Source: Natronospira bacteriovora
GTDB taxonomy: Bacteria; Pseudomonadota; Gammaproteobacteria; Natronospirales; Natronospiraceae
Direction: 5' to 3'
DNA length: 64,000 nt
Assembly (NCBI RefSeq): GCF_030848495.1
Contig: NZ_JAVDDT010000004.1
Location: 62,001-126,000 of the forward strand
Positions within the stretch are counted from its first letter, which is position 1. Every line of letters starts with the position of its first letter. Positions 39,192 through 51,740 of this stretch are shown here, one piece after another. The notes under the pieces are model-generated. The model searched no databases. It had not been told where the DNA came from and saw only the letters and a program-made list of their open reading frames with translations. The position numbers were made by a program, and so were the translations under genes.

Positions 39192-40268
39192 ATGACACTG
39201 ACTCGCTTGCGCCTGCGGGACTTCCGCTGCTTCGAGCAGCTGGACTGGTATCCCGGGGAGCGCTGGACGCTGATCAGTGGGGAGAACGCCTCGGGCAAGA
39301 CCAGCTTGCTCGAGGCGATTTTCTTTCTGGGCCGTGGACGCTCCTTCCGTACGGCACGCAATGAAAAGCTGATCCGTACCGGAGCCCAGGCCTTTGAGCT
39401 GGTGGGGGACATTCATTCGGATCGCAACCACCGGCTTGGCGTGCGCCGGGCGGCCAGGGAGTCGAGGTGGCGGCTGGACGGGCGTGACCTGAGGCGGATG
39501 GCCGATATTGCCAATGTCTTCCCGGTGCTTTCGATCGATACCGGGGCTCAGGTGATGATCGAAGGCGGGCCGGAGAACCGGAGGCGTTTTCTGGATTGGG
39601 GTTTGTTCCACGTGGAACAGGGGTTCATGCAAGTCTGGCGCCGCTACCGCCAGGCGCTGGCCCAGCGGAATGGTGCAATACGGGGAAGGCTGAATGAGCG
39701 TGCCATTGCCACCTGGGATCAGGCGGTTGCGGATGCCGGTGAACAGCTGGACGCCTGTCGCCAGCGACAGGTCAGGCGGTTGGCCGGGGTCTTCGAAAGC
39801 ATGGCGGCGAGTGCGCTAGGTGTCGATGGGGTGGTCTTGAGCTATCAGTCCGGCTGGAAGGAAGGTCTGCCACTGGCGGAGGCATTGCAGCGAAACCGCG
39901 CATCCGATATCCGCATGGGGCATACCCTGTCCGGACCGCATCGCGCTGAACTCCAGATCCGCGTTAAGGGTGCGCCGGCCCGGGAACGGGTCTCGCGAGG
40001 GCAGCAGAAGATGCTTGCGGCCTGCCTGTTGCTGTCCGGTGCCCGTGTGTTCGAGGAGGAGCGCCAGCGCGGGGTGGTGGTGCTGGTGGACGACCTGCCA
40101 TCAGAGCTGGACAGAGTCCACGCCGCCCGCTTTGCCGAGCTGCTGGCGACCGTACAGGGTCAGTGCTTCATTACCGGCATCGAGTCCGAACGGCTCGTCA
40201 GCCTGGCTCCGGAAGGAAGTACCTTGTTCCACGTGGAACAGGGGGGACTCGTTCCGGTTCAGGCGTGA
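39192..40268 (+). CDS. recF: DNA replication and repair protein RecF
   Basis: RecF is an SMC-like ATPase that helps RecOR load RecA at gaps. The start is the ATG giving MTLTRLRLRDFRCFEQLDW (358 residues) after AGGA; a TTG eight codons earlier is less likely. Walker A is GENASGKTS, and the signature and Walker B are in LSGPHRAEL and VVLVDDLPSELD. Two parS sequences are embedded in the coding region, each encoding LFHVEQ: one at the conserved DWGLFHVE segment and one near the C-terminus. Confidence 0.97.
   Translation: MTLTRLRLRDFRCFEQLDWYPGERWTLISGENASGKTSLLEAIFFLGRGRSFRTARNEKLIRTGAQAFELVGDIHSDRNHRLGVRRAARESRWRLDGRDLRRMADIANVFPVLSIDTGAQVMIEGGPENRRRFLDWGLFHVEQGFMQVWRRYRQALAQRNGAIRGRLNERAIATWDQAVADAGEQLDACRQRQVRRLAGVFESMAASALGVDGVVLSYQSGWKEGLPLAEALQRNRASDIRMGHTLSGPHRAELQIRVKGAPARERVSRGQQKMLAACLLLSGARVFEEERQRGVVVLVDDLPSELDRVHAARFAELLATVQGQCFITGIESERLVSLAPEGSTLFHVEQGGLVPVQA
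39604..39619. other. parS site 1 (inside recF)
   Basis: TGTTCCACGTGGAACA is a perfect 16-base palindrome containing GTTCCACGTGGAAC, the parS form known from Pseudomonas and related species. It lies about 1.7 kb from oriC. ParB encoded at 4706-5581 is the expected ligand. Confidence 0.92.
40225..40240. other. parS site 2 (inside recF, near the 3' end)
   Basis: This is a second exact copy of TGTTCCACGTGGAACA, 621 bases after the first, in the last codons of recF. Confidence 0.92.
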
Positions 40269-40363
40269 CAGTCAGGCCCCTCTCCAGCACCACCGGCACC
40301 GTCACCAAAGCGCTTGGCGTTACCCGAATGCAGGGTTGTTTTCTGTCGCCCGGGCACCCGCGC

Positions 40364-42892
<2,529 letters not shown>

Positions 42893-42920
42893 GAAAGTTG
42901 TTGTTTGAGTAGATTGGGAG

Positions 42921-42948
42921 CCGCCCCCTTTGGGGGCGGTTTTTTTTG
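42921..42948 (+). terminator. Terminator of gyrB
   Basis: CCGCCCCC pairs with GGGGGCGG around TTT and is followed by nine Ts. It lies 28 bases after the gyrB stop. Confidence 0.92.
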
Positions 42949-43024
42949 CGCCTGGGGTGATTTATGTAACGATATGTGAAACGTAATTTATATTTAAGTT
43001 AGCGTTTTGCGGTTATCCTTTTTT

Positions 43025-43290
<266 letters not shown>

Positions 43291-43302
43291 CCGCTCTGGA
43301 AA

Positions 43303-43404
43303 GGGTCTTGGTGGCCCTGCCCAGAACCGTGGGAAACAGGGGTGTTTCCCTCGAGCCTACAGGGACGTATTCACGGCGTGTTCTGGTCAGGGCCACCAAG
43401 ACCC
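43303..43404. repeat. Large hairpin repeat unit downstream of gyrB
   Basis: Outer arms of 25 bases at 43303-43327 and 43380-43404 match at 24 of 25 positions when inverted (core GGGTCTTGGTGGCCCTG). Inside is a second perfect stem, GGGAAACA-GGGG-TGTTTCCC (43331-43350), followed by GAGCCTACAGGGACGTATTC. From memory, similar intergenic sequence occurs in halophilic and marine gammaproteobacteria; no search was possible here. Confidence 0.85.
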
Positions 43405-43449
43405 GCCCCGGCAGCCATGCCCGAATTTCCTCCCCGCTTTTCCGTCAAA

Positions 43450-43482
43450 CAAAAAAAGGCCGCAGCGGGTGCTGCGGCCTTT
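43450..43482 (-). terminator. Terminator of the sodium:alanine symporter
   Basis: AAAGGCCGCAGC pairs perfectly with GCTGCGGCCTTT around GGGT, and a run of Ts follows on the minus strand. It lies 24 bases after the symporter stop. Confidence 0.92.
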
Positions 43483-43505
43483 GGTCTGTCGAATGACAGG
43501 CTGGA

Positions 43506-45245
43506 TCAGCGATCCACGTCCTTGCCGGTAATGAATACGTCCTTCCAGGACGGTGGATTCTCGGAGGGCTTTATCTCCCCGCTCTTCAGGCGACGGATGT
43601 ACTCCTTGTACGCCTTCATGGCCTTGTGACCGAAGAAGAGCATGATGGGGATGTTGGCCCAGAGCATCACCCCGGTACCGATGGTGGAGAAGTTGTTGAT
43701 CTCCTCATCGGTCGTGATCAGCCCCAGAGTCGCCACGATGATCAGCGCGCAGAAGGCGAACTTGTACGGCAGCACCGCCCGTTCACCGGCCAGGAAAATC
43801 ACGCCCTGTTCGCCGTAATAACTCCAGGCAATCATGGTGGAGATGGCGAACAGCCATACGGCAATGGTCACCATCCACATACCCAGCCCGGGAATGACGC
43901 TGTCAAATGCCTGTGCCGTCAGCGTGGCACCCGGGTAGCTGACATAGACGCCCATGTCGGTGTGTTCTGGCCGCTCGGCCGATGTCACGGTGGCCCAGCT
44001 CACATGCAGCTGGCCGTTCTCCTCGAAGATCTCACCGTAGACCCGGTGATAGGGCATGTCGGTGGAGGGGTTGGTGCTGCCGCGCACGACCATGAAGACA
44101 TTCTCGTTACCGCTCCAGTCACCGCGAACCAGGTCGCGCTCGGGCAGCGGCGTGGTGCCCAGCGACCAGAGGTTCTCCTCGGCACTGATCTGGGTGATCT
44201 CCGGAACGGTATCGAAACGTCCTTCGGCATCGCGGTTCCACGTGCCGGTGGTCAGAATCACCATGGCCGTCAGGGTGCACACCACGATGGTGTCGATGAA
44301 GGGGCCCATGGCACCGACGACGCCCTCGCGGACCGGTTCGCGTGTCTTGGCAGCCGCATAGGCAATCGGGGCCGAGCCCTGACCGGCTTCAGAGGAAAAC
44401 AGGGCGCGCTGCATACCGATCAGCAGAGCCATCCCCATGCCGCCACCGATGAAGGCGCCGGCCGCTTCCTGCGGATTGAAGGCGGAAACCACGATCAGCG
44501 TCAGGGTTTCCGGAACCACCTGCCAATTGGCGCCAATCACGATGAAGGCGGAAATGAGGTAGATGATGACCATGATTGGCACCAGTTTCGATGCCACCTG
44601 GCCGATGCGCTTCACGCCACCAATGATGACCATGCCAACGACAACGGCCAGGATGATGCCGGACAGAACCGTCGGCACGCCGAAGTAGGCATTGGTGATC
44701 TCACCCACGCTCCAGGCCTGGAACATGTTGCCACCGGTGATGGTGGAAACCAGCAGCGTGATACAGAAGATCGCGCCGATGGTCTTGCCCAGCCAGCCCA
44801 GGGAGGGTTTCACCTCGGCCAGGCCGCGCGAGATGACCCACATGGGGCCGCCATGCGGATTGTCCGGATCGTCCATGTTGCGATACAGCATGGACAGGGT
44901 GACTTCCGTCAGCTTGATGGCCATGCCGACGATGCCGATCACCCACATCCAGAACACCGCGCCGGGACCACCGAGGGCCACCGCAAGCGCGACACCGGCG
45001 ATGTTGCCCAGGCCGACAGTGGCCGAAAGCACCGTGGAGAGCGCCTGGAAATGGCTGATCGCGCCCTTGTCGTCCTTGTTGTCGTAGCGGCCGGTGAGTA
45101 CGGCCGGACCGTGCGTCAATGCACGATACTGCGAAAAGCCACTCCAGATGGTGAACAACACACCCGTGGCGAGCAGGACGAACAGCACATTCTGATGCCA
45201 GATGACATCACCAATGGCTGCCATGGTCTGGTTGAAGCTATCCAT
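43506..45245 (-). CDS. Sodium:alanine symporter family transporter (AGCS)
   Basis: This is an amino-acid importer driven by sodium. The family segments include HFQALSTVLSATVGLGNIAGVA near 65-86 and ALFSSEAGQGSAPIAYAAAK near 281-300. About ten to eleven membrane helices are visible. At 579 residues it is longer than usual members because a soluble block of about 100 residues (about 336-440), rich in charged residues, sits between the helix ending ILTTGTW and the next one at GATLTAQAFDSVIPG. The substrate is inferred from family. Confidence 0.93.
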   Translation of the reverse strand: MDSFNQTMAAIGDVIWHQNVLFVLLATGVLFTIWSGFSQYRALTHGPAVLTGRYDNKDDKGAISHFQALSTVLSATVGLGNIAGVALAVALGGPGAVFWMWVIGIVGMAIKLTEVTLSMLYRNMDDPDNPHGGPMWVISRGLAEVKPSLGWLGKTIGAIFCITLLVSTITGGNMFQAWSVGEITNAYFGVPTVLSGIILAVVVGMVIIGGVKRIGQVASKLVPIMVIIYLISAFIVIGANWQVVPETLTLIVVSAFNPQEAAGAFIGGGMGMALLIGMQRALFSSEAGQGSAPIAYAAAKTREPVREGVVGAMGPFIDTIVVCTLTAMVILTTGTWNRDAEGRFDTVPEITQISAEENLWSLGTTPLPERDLVRGDWSGNENVFMVVRGSTNPSTDMPYHRVYGEIFEENGQLHVSWATVTSAERPEHTDMGVYVSYPGATLTAQAFDSVIPGLGMWMVTIAVWLFAISTMIAWSYYGEQGVIFLAGERAVLPYKFAFCALIIVATLGLITTDEEINNFSTIGTGVMLWANIPIMLFFGHKAMKAYKEYIRRLKSGEIKPSENPPSWKDVFITGKDVDR

Positions 45246-45531
45246 TTAGACCCCCGAGGTCTGCAATCACAGTTGTCGACGCAGGCATTCGCGCCGTCGG
45301 AAAAGGTCGGCCAGGTAAGCGTTGACCGAAAAACGACAGCGCAACATGATGGCGGCAACGGCCGCCGCCCGCAAGTTGTCTTGACGCAACGGGCTTCTCG
45401 GCCCAAAAGACCCTTTACCAATGTCGTCCCCAAAGTTGACGCCGCGCAAGCTTTTCCACCCTCCAGACGCGCCCACCAGCCCGACGCCGCCTAACCGCCC
45501 GGCGCTCCCCGACTTTTTTCGAAGAACCCAG
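45246..45531. other. Gap between symporter start and thiolase terminator: no gene seen
   Basis: This is the upstream region of the symporter. No convincing coding sequence, tRNA or conserved RNA was recognised. Any regulatory site for the symporter should lie here. The short open frames are extensions of shadow frames. Confidence 0.6.
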
Positions 45532-45557
45532 AAAAAACGGGGCCCGAAGGCCCCGTT
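45532..45557 (-). terminator. Terminator of the thiolase gene
   Basis: AACGGGGCC pairs perfectly with GGCCCCGTT around CGAA, a stable tetraloop-like turn, followed by a T run on the minus strand. It lies 30 bases after the thiolase stop. Confidence 0.9.
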
Positions 45558-45587
45558 CCAGAACACAGATGCTGCCGCGTTACACCA

Positions 45588-46871
45588 TCACCGCTCCACG
45601 ATGGCGGTCACGCCCATGCCGCCGGCTGTGCACACGGACAGGAGTACTCGGCCGGAGCCCTTCTCCTTGAGCAGTTTGCCCGCCGTGGCCAGTACCCGCG
45701 CCCCGGTGGCAGCGAAGGGGTGGCCGAGGGCAACGCTGCCGCCCTTCACGTTGAGCTTGTTGCGGTCGATGCTGCCCAGCGGTTTGTCCAGGCCGAACTT
45801 CTCCTTGCAGAACTCGGCAGATTCCCAGGCCTTCAGGGTGCAGATGGCCTGGGCCGCGAAGGCCTCGTGGATTTCGTAGTAGTCGAAGTCCTGCAGCGTG
45901 AGGTTGTTGCGCGCCAGCAGGCGGGGGACAGCAAACGCCGGGGCCATCAGCAGGCCCTCGCCCTGGACGAAGTCCACCGCGGCCACTTCCACATCCGCCA
46001 GGTAGGCCATCGGCTCCATGCCCCGGGACTTGGCCCATTCCTCGGAGCCGAGCAGCACCGCGGCGGCGCCATCGGTCAGCGGCGTGGCATTGGCGGCGGT
46101 GATGGTGCCCTTGCCGGACTTGCGATCGAAGGCGGGCTTCAGGGTGGCCATCTTCTCCAGGGAGCTGTCCGGACGCACATTGTTGTCTCGCTCGGCGCCT
46201 CGGAACGGCGTGACCAGGTCATCGTAGAAACCATCCTGCCAGGCCTTGGCCGCCTTCTGGTGGCTCTCGTAGGCCAGCTCGTCCTGCTCCTTCTGAGTGA
46301 GACCGAATTCCTTTGCCATCATCTCGCAATGCTCGCCCATGCCCTTGCCGGTGCGCGGCTCACCCACACCCGGAAAGGCCGGCTTGAAGTGCCGGGGCCG
46401 CAGCTTGAGCAGGGCCTTGATGCGCTGACCGGCGGAACGCGCAAAGCGCATTTCCATCAGGATTCGCCGGTACTCCTCATTGACGGTGACTGGCACGTCG
46501 CTGGCGGTATCGGTTCCGGCCGCAATACCCGCCTCGACCTGTCCGGCAGCGATCTTGAGGCCAATCAGATTGGCTGCTTCCAGACTGGTGCCGCAGGCAC
46601 GGGTGACGTCAAAACCGGGGGTGTCCGGGTGCAGATCCGTTCCCAGGACGGACTCTCGGGCAAGGTTCCAGTCCTTGGAGTGCTTGAGCACGGCGCCGAG
46701 GCTCACGTCGCCGAGTTTTTCGCCCTTGAGCTGACAGCGTTCCACCAGGCCCTGCAGGGCCGCCGTGGCCATGTCCTGGTTGCTGGCCGAGGCGTAATTG
46801 GTGCCAACACGGCAAAAGGGGATGCGATTGCCACCGAGAATGGCAACACGGCGCATGGTTCTCTCGCTCAT
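45588..46871 (-). CDS. fadI: Acetyl-CoA acyltransferase, FadI-type thiolase
   Basis: This is a 427-residue thiolase with the acyl-accepting cysteine in TRACGTS (Cys93), a histidine in YEIHEAFAAQ, the GHPFAATGAR histidine (His384) and the second cysteine in SVCTAGGMG (Cys414). The long loop domain and the sequence SASNQDMATAALQGL match the FadI-like group of trifunctional-type thiolases rather than PhaA. The last step of fatty acid beta-oxidation is the likely role. No fadJ partner is in the window, so the gene symbol is tentative. A start five codons later (MRRVAILGG) is also possible. Confidence 0.85.
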   Translation of the reverse strand: MSERTMRRVAILGGNRIPFCRVGTNYASASNQDMATAALQGLVERCQLKGEKLGDVSLGAVLKHSKDWNLARESVLGTDLHPDTPGFDVTRACGTSLEAANLIGLKIAAGQVEAGIAAGTDTASDVPVTVNEEYRRILMEMRFARSAGQRIKALLKLRPRHFKPAFPGVGEPRTGKGMGEHCEMMAKEFGLTQKEQDELAYESHQKAAKAWQDGFYDDLVTPFRGAERDNNVRPDSSLEKMATLKPAFDRKSGKGTITAANATPLTDGAAAVLLGSEEWAKSRGMEPMAYLADVEVAAVDFVQGEGLLMAPAFAVPRLLARNNLTLQDFDYYEIHEAFAAQAICTLKAWESAEFCKEKFGLDKPLGSIDRNKLNVKGGSVALGHPFAATGARVLATAGKLLKEKGSGRVLLSVCTAGGMGVTAIVER

Positions 46872-47208
46872 GGCGAAAACCTCCTGAGAGCGGTTGATAG
46901 GCTGACTCTACTGATGCCGAGCATCATGCCACAACCGCAGAACCGAGTCGAACAACCGTTTGAATTCTGTCCTAGCCACACCTCGTCTTGCCGGGTCTCG
47001 TAAAAGCGGGAAAATGCTGGCAGGCTATGGACGCTCTGTTTGATTGGGGAAAACAGCAAGCTATTCCGCGCAAAGGGACGTCATTGCACTGCCATCCTGC
47101 ATGCCAGCAGCAAGTACATTGAAACCCCTCTATTCCTCCTGTCGGAGGTGAAGCGCCTATTGTCCCGTCGGAATCAGCCATCGACAGATTGTTCTTCAAG
47201 GGGGCCGC
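46872..47208. other. Divergent promoter region, thiolase and adaptor genes
   Basis: This 337-base spacer separates the divergent thiolase and efflux-adaptor genes. No coding sequence is supported. A small CTCC-TGTC-GGAG hairpin lies near 47138-47151, and an AAGGGGG ribosome site serves the adaptor. Promoters for both genes are expected but I do not see a clear consensus match. Confidence 0.55.
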
Positions 47209-48450
47209 ATGGACATAAAGAGGAATTCGGGCCGGGGAAAGCGCAGGGGACAGGCCTTGTGGGGATCCCTGCTCACAGGCCTGCTCGCACTCGTCATCGT
47301 CGCCGTCTGGCTGCTCAATCGGCCCCCCGCCATCAACGAGGCCGACATCTGGACCGGCCGTGTAAGCCAGGGTGAACTGCTTGCTGAAGTGACGGCCACC
47401 GGACAGCTGGTGGCACCGGAGATTCGCGCGGTGACCAACCGCAGTGACGGCGTGGTGGAGCAGGTGCTGCTCCTGCCCGGGGCCGAGGCCGACACCGATA
47501 CCGTCCTGATCGAGATGTCCAGCCCCGAGTTGCTGGATGACCTGGCCCGGTCCCGTTGGGCGCTGGAAGCCAGCCGCGCCGATGCCGCCCGCGAGCGGGT
47601 GGAAACCGCCAACGAATTCCTACAGCTGGAAGCCACCGTGGCCAATGCGGAATCCGAGTACCTGGGCGAGCGAATGGAGCTCGAGGCCTTGGAAGAACTC
47701 GAGGCGGAACAGGTTGTGTCGCAACTGGAAGTGCATCGTACCCGCCTGCGAGTGGAAGCCCTTCACCGCCGACTGCAGGCTGAGCAATCACGCCTGAACC
47801 GATTTGATGAACTCCAGACCGCGCGGGAAGAGGCCACGGCCGCGCAGTTGTCCGAGCGCCGGGCCGAAGTGGCGCAGCTGGAGGAGCGGGTCCACTCCCT
47901 TTCCGTTGCGGCCGGTTTTGCCGGCGTGGTGCAGGAAATCAATGTGGAAGAAGGTCAGCGCCTGACCGCCGGCGAGGCCGTCGCACGCATCGTCAATCCG
48001 GAGATGCTGATTGCCCGCTTGCGCGTGCCCGAGCGGCGGGCCGGCGAGCTGATGCTGGAGATGCCGGTTCGCATCGCGGTGGGCGGCCATACCCTCGAAG
48101 GCCGGATTCATCGAATCGATCCCACCGTCCGCGAGCGCCGGGTGGAAGTGGACGTGACCCTGCCCAATGAACGCCCCGGCAATCTACGCCCCGATCTCAC
48201 CGTGAACGCCCGGGTAGAGGTCGCCCGCCTGGAAGACACCCTCTACATGCCGCGTCCGCCCTGGGCGGACCCGGACAGCAGTGCCGTGGTCTTTGTGGTC
48301 TCCGGGAGTGAGGCGCACCGTCGCGAGGTCCGATTCGGCCAGGCATCCAATACCGAGATCGAGGTGCTCGAAGGTCTGGTCCCGGGTGAGCAGGTCGTGC
48401 TGCCAGACATGTCGCGCTGGCAGGATCACGCGCGCCTCAGGATCAACTGA
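47209..48450 (+). CDS. Efflux periplasmic adaptor (MacA/HlyD-like)
   Basis: The 413-residue membrane-fusion protein has an N-terminal membrane helix (about 17-36), a split lipoyl domain starting near GELLAEVTATGQL, a long coiled coil (about 110-235) and a beta-barrel and membrane-proximal domain with VAAGFAGVVQEINVEEGQRL and the C-terminal VLEGLVPGEQVVL. It would link the permease at 49192 to an outer-membrane channel. No TolC-like gene is nearby. The three genes at 47209-51606 form one unit with spacers of 22 and 26 bases. Confidence 0.88.
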   Translation: MDIKRNSGRGKRRGQALWGSLLTGLLALVIVAVWLLNRPPAINEADIWTGRVSQGELLAEVTATGQLVAPEIRAVTNRSDGVVEQVLLLPGAEADTDTVLIEMSSPELLDDLARSRWALEASRADAARERVETANEFLQLEATVANAESEYLGERMELEALEELEAEQVVSQLEVHRTRLRVEALHRRLQAEQSRLNRFDELQTAREEATAAQLSERRAEVAQLEERVHSLSVAAGFAGVVQEINVEEGQRLTAGEAVARIVNPEMLIARLRVPERRAGELMLEMPVRIAVGGHTLEGRIHRIDPTVRERRVEVDVTLPNERPGNLRPDLTVNARVEVARLEDTLYMPRPPWADPDSSAVVFVVSGSEAHRREVRFGQASNTEIEVLEGLVPGEQVVLPDMSRWQDHARLRIN

Positions 48451-48472
48451 TCAACATTGAAGGGAGGGAAGC

Positions 48473-49165
48473 ATGAGCAAGGACATTCTCATTCGCATGC
48501 GGGGCATCACCCGCGTCTACACCACCGAGGAGGTGGAAACTCATGCCCTGGGGGGGCTCGATCTGGATGTCGCGCGTGGGGATTTCCTCGCCCTGGAAGG
48601 GCCATCGGGCTGCGGCAAGTCCACGCTGCTGTCGATTCTCGGTCTGCTGGATACACCCACCAGCGGTGAATATGAGCTGGCCGGTGTGCCGATCCACGAG
48701 ATTGATGCCGAGGAGCGGGCGCGCCTGCGCAACCAGGAGATCGGCTTTATCTTTCAGAGCTTCAATCTGATACCGGAAATGACGGTCGCGGATAACGTGG
48801 GCCTGCCTCTGACTTATAGAAAAGGCGTGTACGCGAAAGAACGCCGGGAGCGGGTAATGGCCTCACTCGAGCGCGTCAACATGGAACACCGGGCCGGGCA
48901 TTTCCCGGGCCAGTTGTCCGGTGGCCAACAGCAGCGTGTGGCTGTCGCCCGCGCCCTGGTGGGTGGGCCCTCCCTGCTGCTGGCCGACGAACCCACCGGC
49001 AATCTGGACAGTGAAAACGGCGAAGCCGTGATGCGGATGCTGGATGAGCTGCATGGCAATGGCGCCACCATCGTCATGGTGACCCATGACCCGCGTTATG
49101 CCTCCCAGGCCGCCCACCGCCTGCCCATGCTGGATGGCCGTATCGCCGAACGCGACGCCGCCTGA
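48473..49165 (+). CDS. ABC transporter ATP-binding protein (MacB/LolD type)
   Basis: This 230-residue ATPase has Walker [10 protein letters not shown] at 43-51, the signature LSGGQQQR near 148-155, Walker [14 protein letters not shown] and the H-loop in MVTHDP. Its sequence is typical of the MacB/LolD/FtsE mechanotransmission group. A GGGAGGG site lies before its ATG. It should energise the permease encoded next. Confidence 0.92.
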   Translation: MSKDILIRMRGITRVYTTEEVETHALGGLDLDVARGDFLALEGPSGCGKSTLLSILGLLDTPTSGEYELAGVPIHEIDAEERARLRNQEIGFIFQSFNLIPEMTVADNVGLPLTYRKGVYAKERRERVMASLERVNMEHRAGHFPGQLSGGQQQRVAVARALVGGPSLLLADEPTGNLDSENGEAVMRMLDELHGNGATIVMVTHDPRYASQAAHRLPMLDGRIAERDAA

Positions 49166-49191
49166 ATTCAAGACAAGGGAGAGACAGGATA

Positions 49192-51606
49192 ATGTTGGGG
49201 ATCAGGGATGACCTGCTTCACAGCTGGCGTGTCTACAGCCGCACGCCGTTTCAGTCCGCGCTGGCCATCACCACCCTGGGCGTGGCCATCGCGTTTGCCA
49301 CCGCCTTCTTCAGTCTCTACAGCGACCTGGCCTTACGCACGCTGCCGGGCGTGGACGATTCGCGCCAGCTGGTGGCTCTGGGTTTGAGTGAAGGCGACAG
49401 TTTCGATCTGCTGACTACCGGTATAAGTGACCACATTGCCGAACAGGCCACTTCCCTGGCAGCAGTGGAAGGCTATCAACTCACCCAGTTTGAGCTGGAA
49501 GCACCGGAACATCCCGAGCGGGTGACGGCCGGCGGCGTCACGGATGCCTACTTCGAAAAGCTCGGCGTCCGGATCCGGCATGGGCGCCCCCTGGAAGAGA
49601 CAGACAGCGACGGCCATCTCGCGGTGATCTCCCACGATCTTGCCCTTGCCCTGTTCGGCGCGGCCGACGCGGCTCTCAACCAGGAGCTGCAGTTCCACGA
49701 CAACAGCTGGCGGATCATCGGCGTTACCGAGCCGGGCTTCGACGGGCTGATCCGGGGCCGGACACAGGATCTATGGATTTCCCGCGAGATGCTGCTCACC
49801 CAGGTCTGGAGTGTGCCTGAGCAATTCTTCCATCAGCTGCCCATGCAGGCCATCGGCCGTCTCGCCAGCGGCGTGTCCCCGGCGGCGGCGGCTGTCGAAG
49901 TGCGCAACATTGCCGCGGACCTGCCCAGCGAACTCCACGGCCGCCTGAGGGGCCAGTCCATTCGTGTCGCCCCGGAGCTGTCGGCGGATCCGGGCGCCTA
50001 TCGGGCGGCCCGCCAGCAGCTTCAGCTCATGGCCGGCGCCGCCGTGCTGGTTGCGCTAATAGCAGCAGGCAATCTGGGCCTCTTCCTGCTCGCCCGGGCA
50101 CCGGCCCGCCAGCGGGAGATGGCACTGCGCCTGAGCCTGGGCGCCACACGCGCCCGCCTGGTCCGCCAGCTGATGACGGAATCGTCCGCGCTGGTGATGC
50201 TCGGTACCGTGCTCGGAGTCCTGCTCTCCCTGTGGCTGGCCGTGGCGTTGCGGGGTCTGCCGCTGTTCGATGGCGGCAGCTTCCTGGCTCAGGGAATGGA
50301 CTGGCGGGTTCCCCTGTTCGCCTTTACCCTGGCCCTGCTGCTTGCCTTTGCAGTCGGTCTGGTTCCCTCACTCGGCATGGCCCGGGCCTCCCTGGCGGAG
50401 TACAGCCGCGGGCGTCGCCGTTCCACCGGCCCCCGTCACATGATTGCCACCGCCCAAGTGCTGTTGGCCGTGATCATTGTCGCCGGTGGCCTCTTCGCCC
50501 AGCACAGCCTGATGGCGGGCCTGGCCCTGGATCCCGGCTATGACAGCGAGGGGCTGCACGCCATCGAGCTTCGGCCCGCTGCCGACTTCGCCACCCTTCA
50601 CGCCGATGCCGAAGAGGTGGCCGCCTTTCGCGAGGAGATCCGCACGCGCCTGACCGCGGCTGGCAACATCAAGGCGATTGGTTTTGCCTCCACCCGCCCC
50701 GGCGGACGCAATCTTGTCTATCACGCCATCCACACCACGGAGGATCTGGAAACCCAGGTGCCCGGTATCTTCAGCGGCTGGGATCGGGATGTGATGGAGA
50801 TGATGGATATCCGCCTGATTCATGGCCGCTATCCCGATGCGGACGCGCCGCAGGAGGTCCTGGTGAACCGACACCTGGCCGAGGTGTTCTGGGGGCGCAG
50901 CGATGTGATCGGTGAACATGTGGAGCGCGACAGGCGTGCCTGGGGTGGCGGCAGCAGCAACGAGGCCGACCCGCATGAAATCGTCGGCGTGGTGGAGGAC
51001 GTCCATTTCGGCCACCCGCGGGAGCCCATGCGTCCGATGGTCCTGAGCGGCCGGGACAGCCCCTTCATCATGGCCGACATTCTGGTTGACGGACAGGTCA
51101 GTCGGGAACAGGCGGAAGCGGCACTCGATGACTTTCTCAACAGCTACTCGGTGCCGCTTCAGGTGCAGGCGGTCAACAGCCTCAGCGACCAGCGCCGCGA
51201 ACTGTTCGCGCAGGACCGTTCCCGGGCCCTGCTCACCGGCCTGGGCGCCATCATCGTGCTGATCATGGCGGTCCTGGGTTTCTACGGGACGCTGCGCTTC
51301 CTGATGGACTCCCATCGATTCGAATTCGCGCTCAATGCCGCGCTGGGCGCCGGACCCGCCAGTCTGTACCGGAGTGCCATGTCGACGGGGCTGGTCCTGG
51401 CCTTGCCCGGTCTGCTGCTGGGCCTGCCCGCCGCCACCATCGTCATCGCCTTGCTCAGTGATTACCTGGGCGCGGTGGATGCCTTGGCACTGCCCTCGGT
51501 GTTGGTGGCTGTAGCGCTGCTCGCCCTGGCGCTGTTACTGGCCATTCATCCCATCGCACGTCAGGCCGCCCGGCGCGATCCGGGGCCGGCCTTGCGCAGC
51601 GATTGA
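49192..51606 (+). CDS. ABC permease with two FtsX/MacB-type units (ADOP-like)
   Basis: The 804-residue permease begins with one helix (about 25-45), a MacB-like periplasmic core domain, three helices (about 280-400, with [28 protein letters not shown]), a helix near 420-440, another periplasmic domain and three final helices. The doubled layout is that of the acidobacterial duplicated orphan permease group rather than single-unit MacB. Such permeases are often found without an ATPase; here ATPase and adaptor are adjacent. Export substrate is unknown. Confidence 0.82.
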   Translation: MLGIRDDLLHSWRVYSRTPFQSALAITTLGVAIAFATAFFSLYSDLALRTLPGVDDSRQLVALGLSEGDSFDLLTTGISDHIAEQATSLAAVEGYQLTQFELEAPEHPERVTAGGVTDAYFEKLGVRIRHGRPLEETDSDGHLAVISHDLALALFGAADAALNQELQFHDNSWRIIGVTEPGFDGLIRGRTQDLWISREMLLTQVWSVPEQFFHQLPMQAIGRLASGVSPAAAAVEVRNIAADLPSELHGRLRGQSIRVAPELSADPGAYRAARQQLQLMAGAAVLVALIAAGNLGLFLLARAPARQREMALRLSLGATRARLVRQLMTESSALVMLGTVLGVLLSLWLAVALRGLPLFDGGSFLAQGMDWRVPLFAFTLALLLAFAVGLVPSLGMARASLAEYSRGRRRSTGPRHMIATAQVLLAVIIVAGGLFAQHSLMAGLALDPGYDSEGLHAIELRPAADFATLHADAEEVAAFREEIRTRLTAAGNIKAIGFASTRPGGRNLVYHAIHTTEDLETQVPGIFSGWDRDVMEMMDIRLIHGRYPDADAPQEVLVNRHLAEVFWGRSDVIGEHVERDRRAWGGGSSNEADPHEIVGVVEDVHFGHPREPMRPMVLSGRDSPFIMADILVDGQVSREQAEAALDDFLNSYSVPLQVQAVNSLSDQRRELFAQDRSRALLTGLGAIIVLIMAVLGFYGTLRFLMDSHRFEFALNAALGAGPASLYRSAMSTGLVLALPGLLLGLPAATIVIALLSDYLGAVDALALPSVLVAVALLALALLLAIHPIARQAARRDPGPALRSD

Positions 51607-51740
51607 GCGCGCCTCAATCTTTCAGCCCACACCACCAGCCAGGGAGCGCCAGCACATGGCCATGCGCGAGCCGGCCGCGCCTGGCTACGAGCTCATTGAG
51701 GAGCGGCGGTAGCCGTAGAATATTCACAGCGGCGCTTTGC

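Noticed and set aside
44234-44249. GGTTCCACGTGCCGGT as a fourth parS
   Set aside because: Only the left half matches; the right half lacks GAAAC or GGAAC, and it lies inside the symporter gene.
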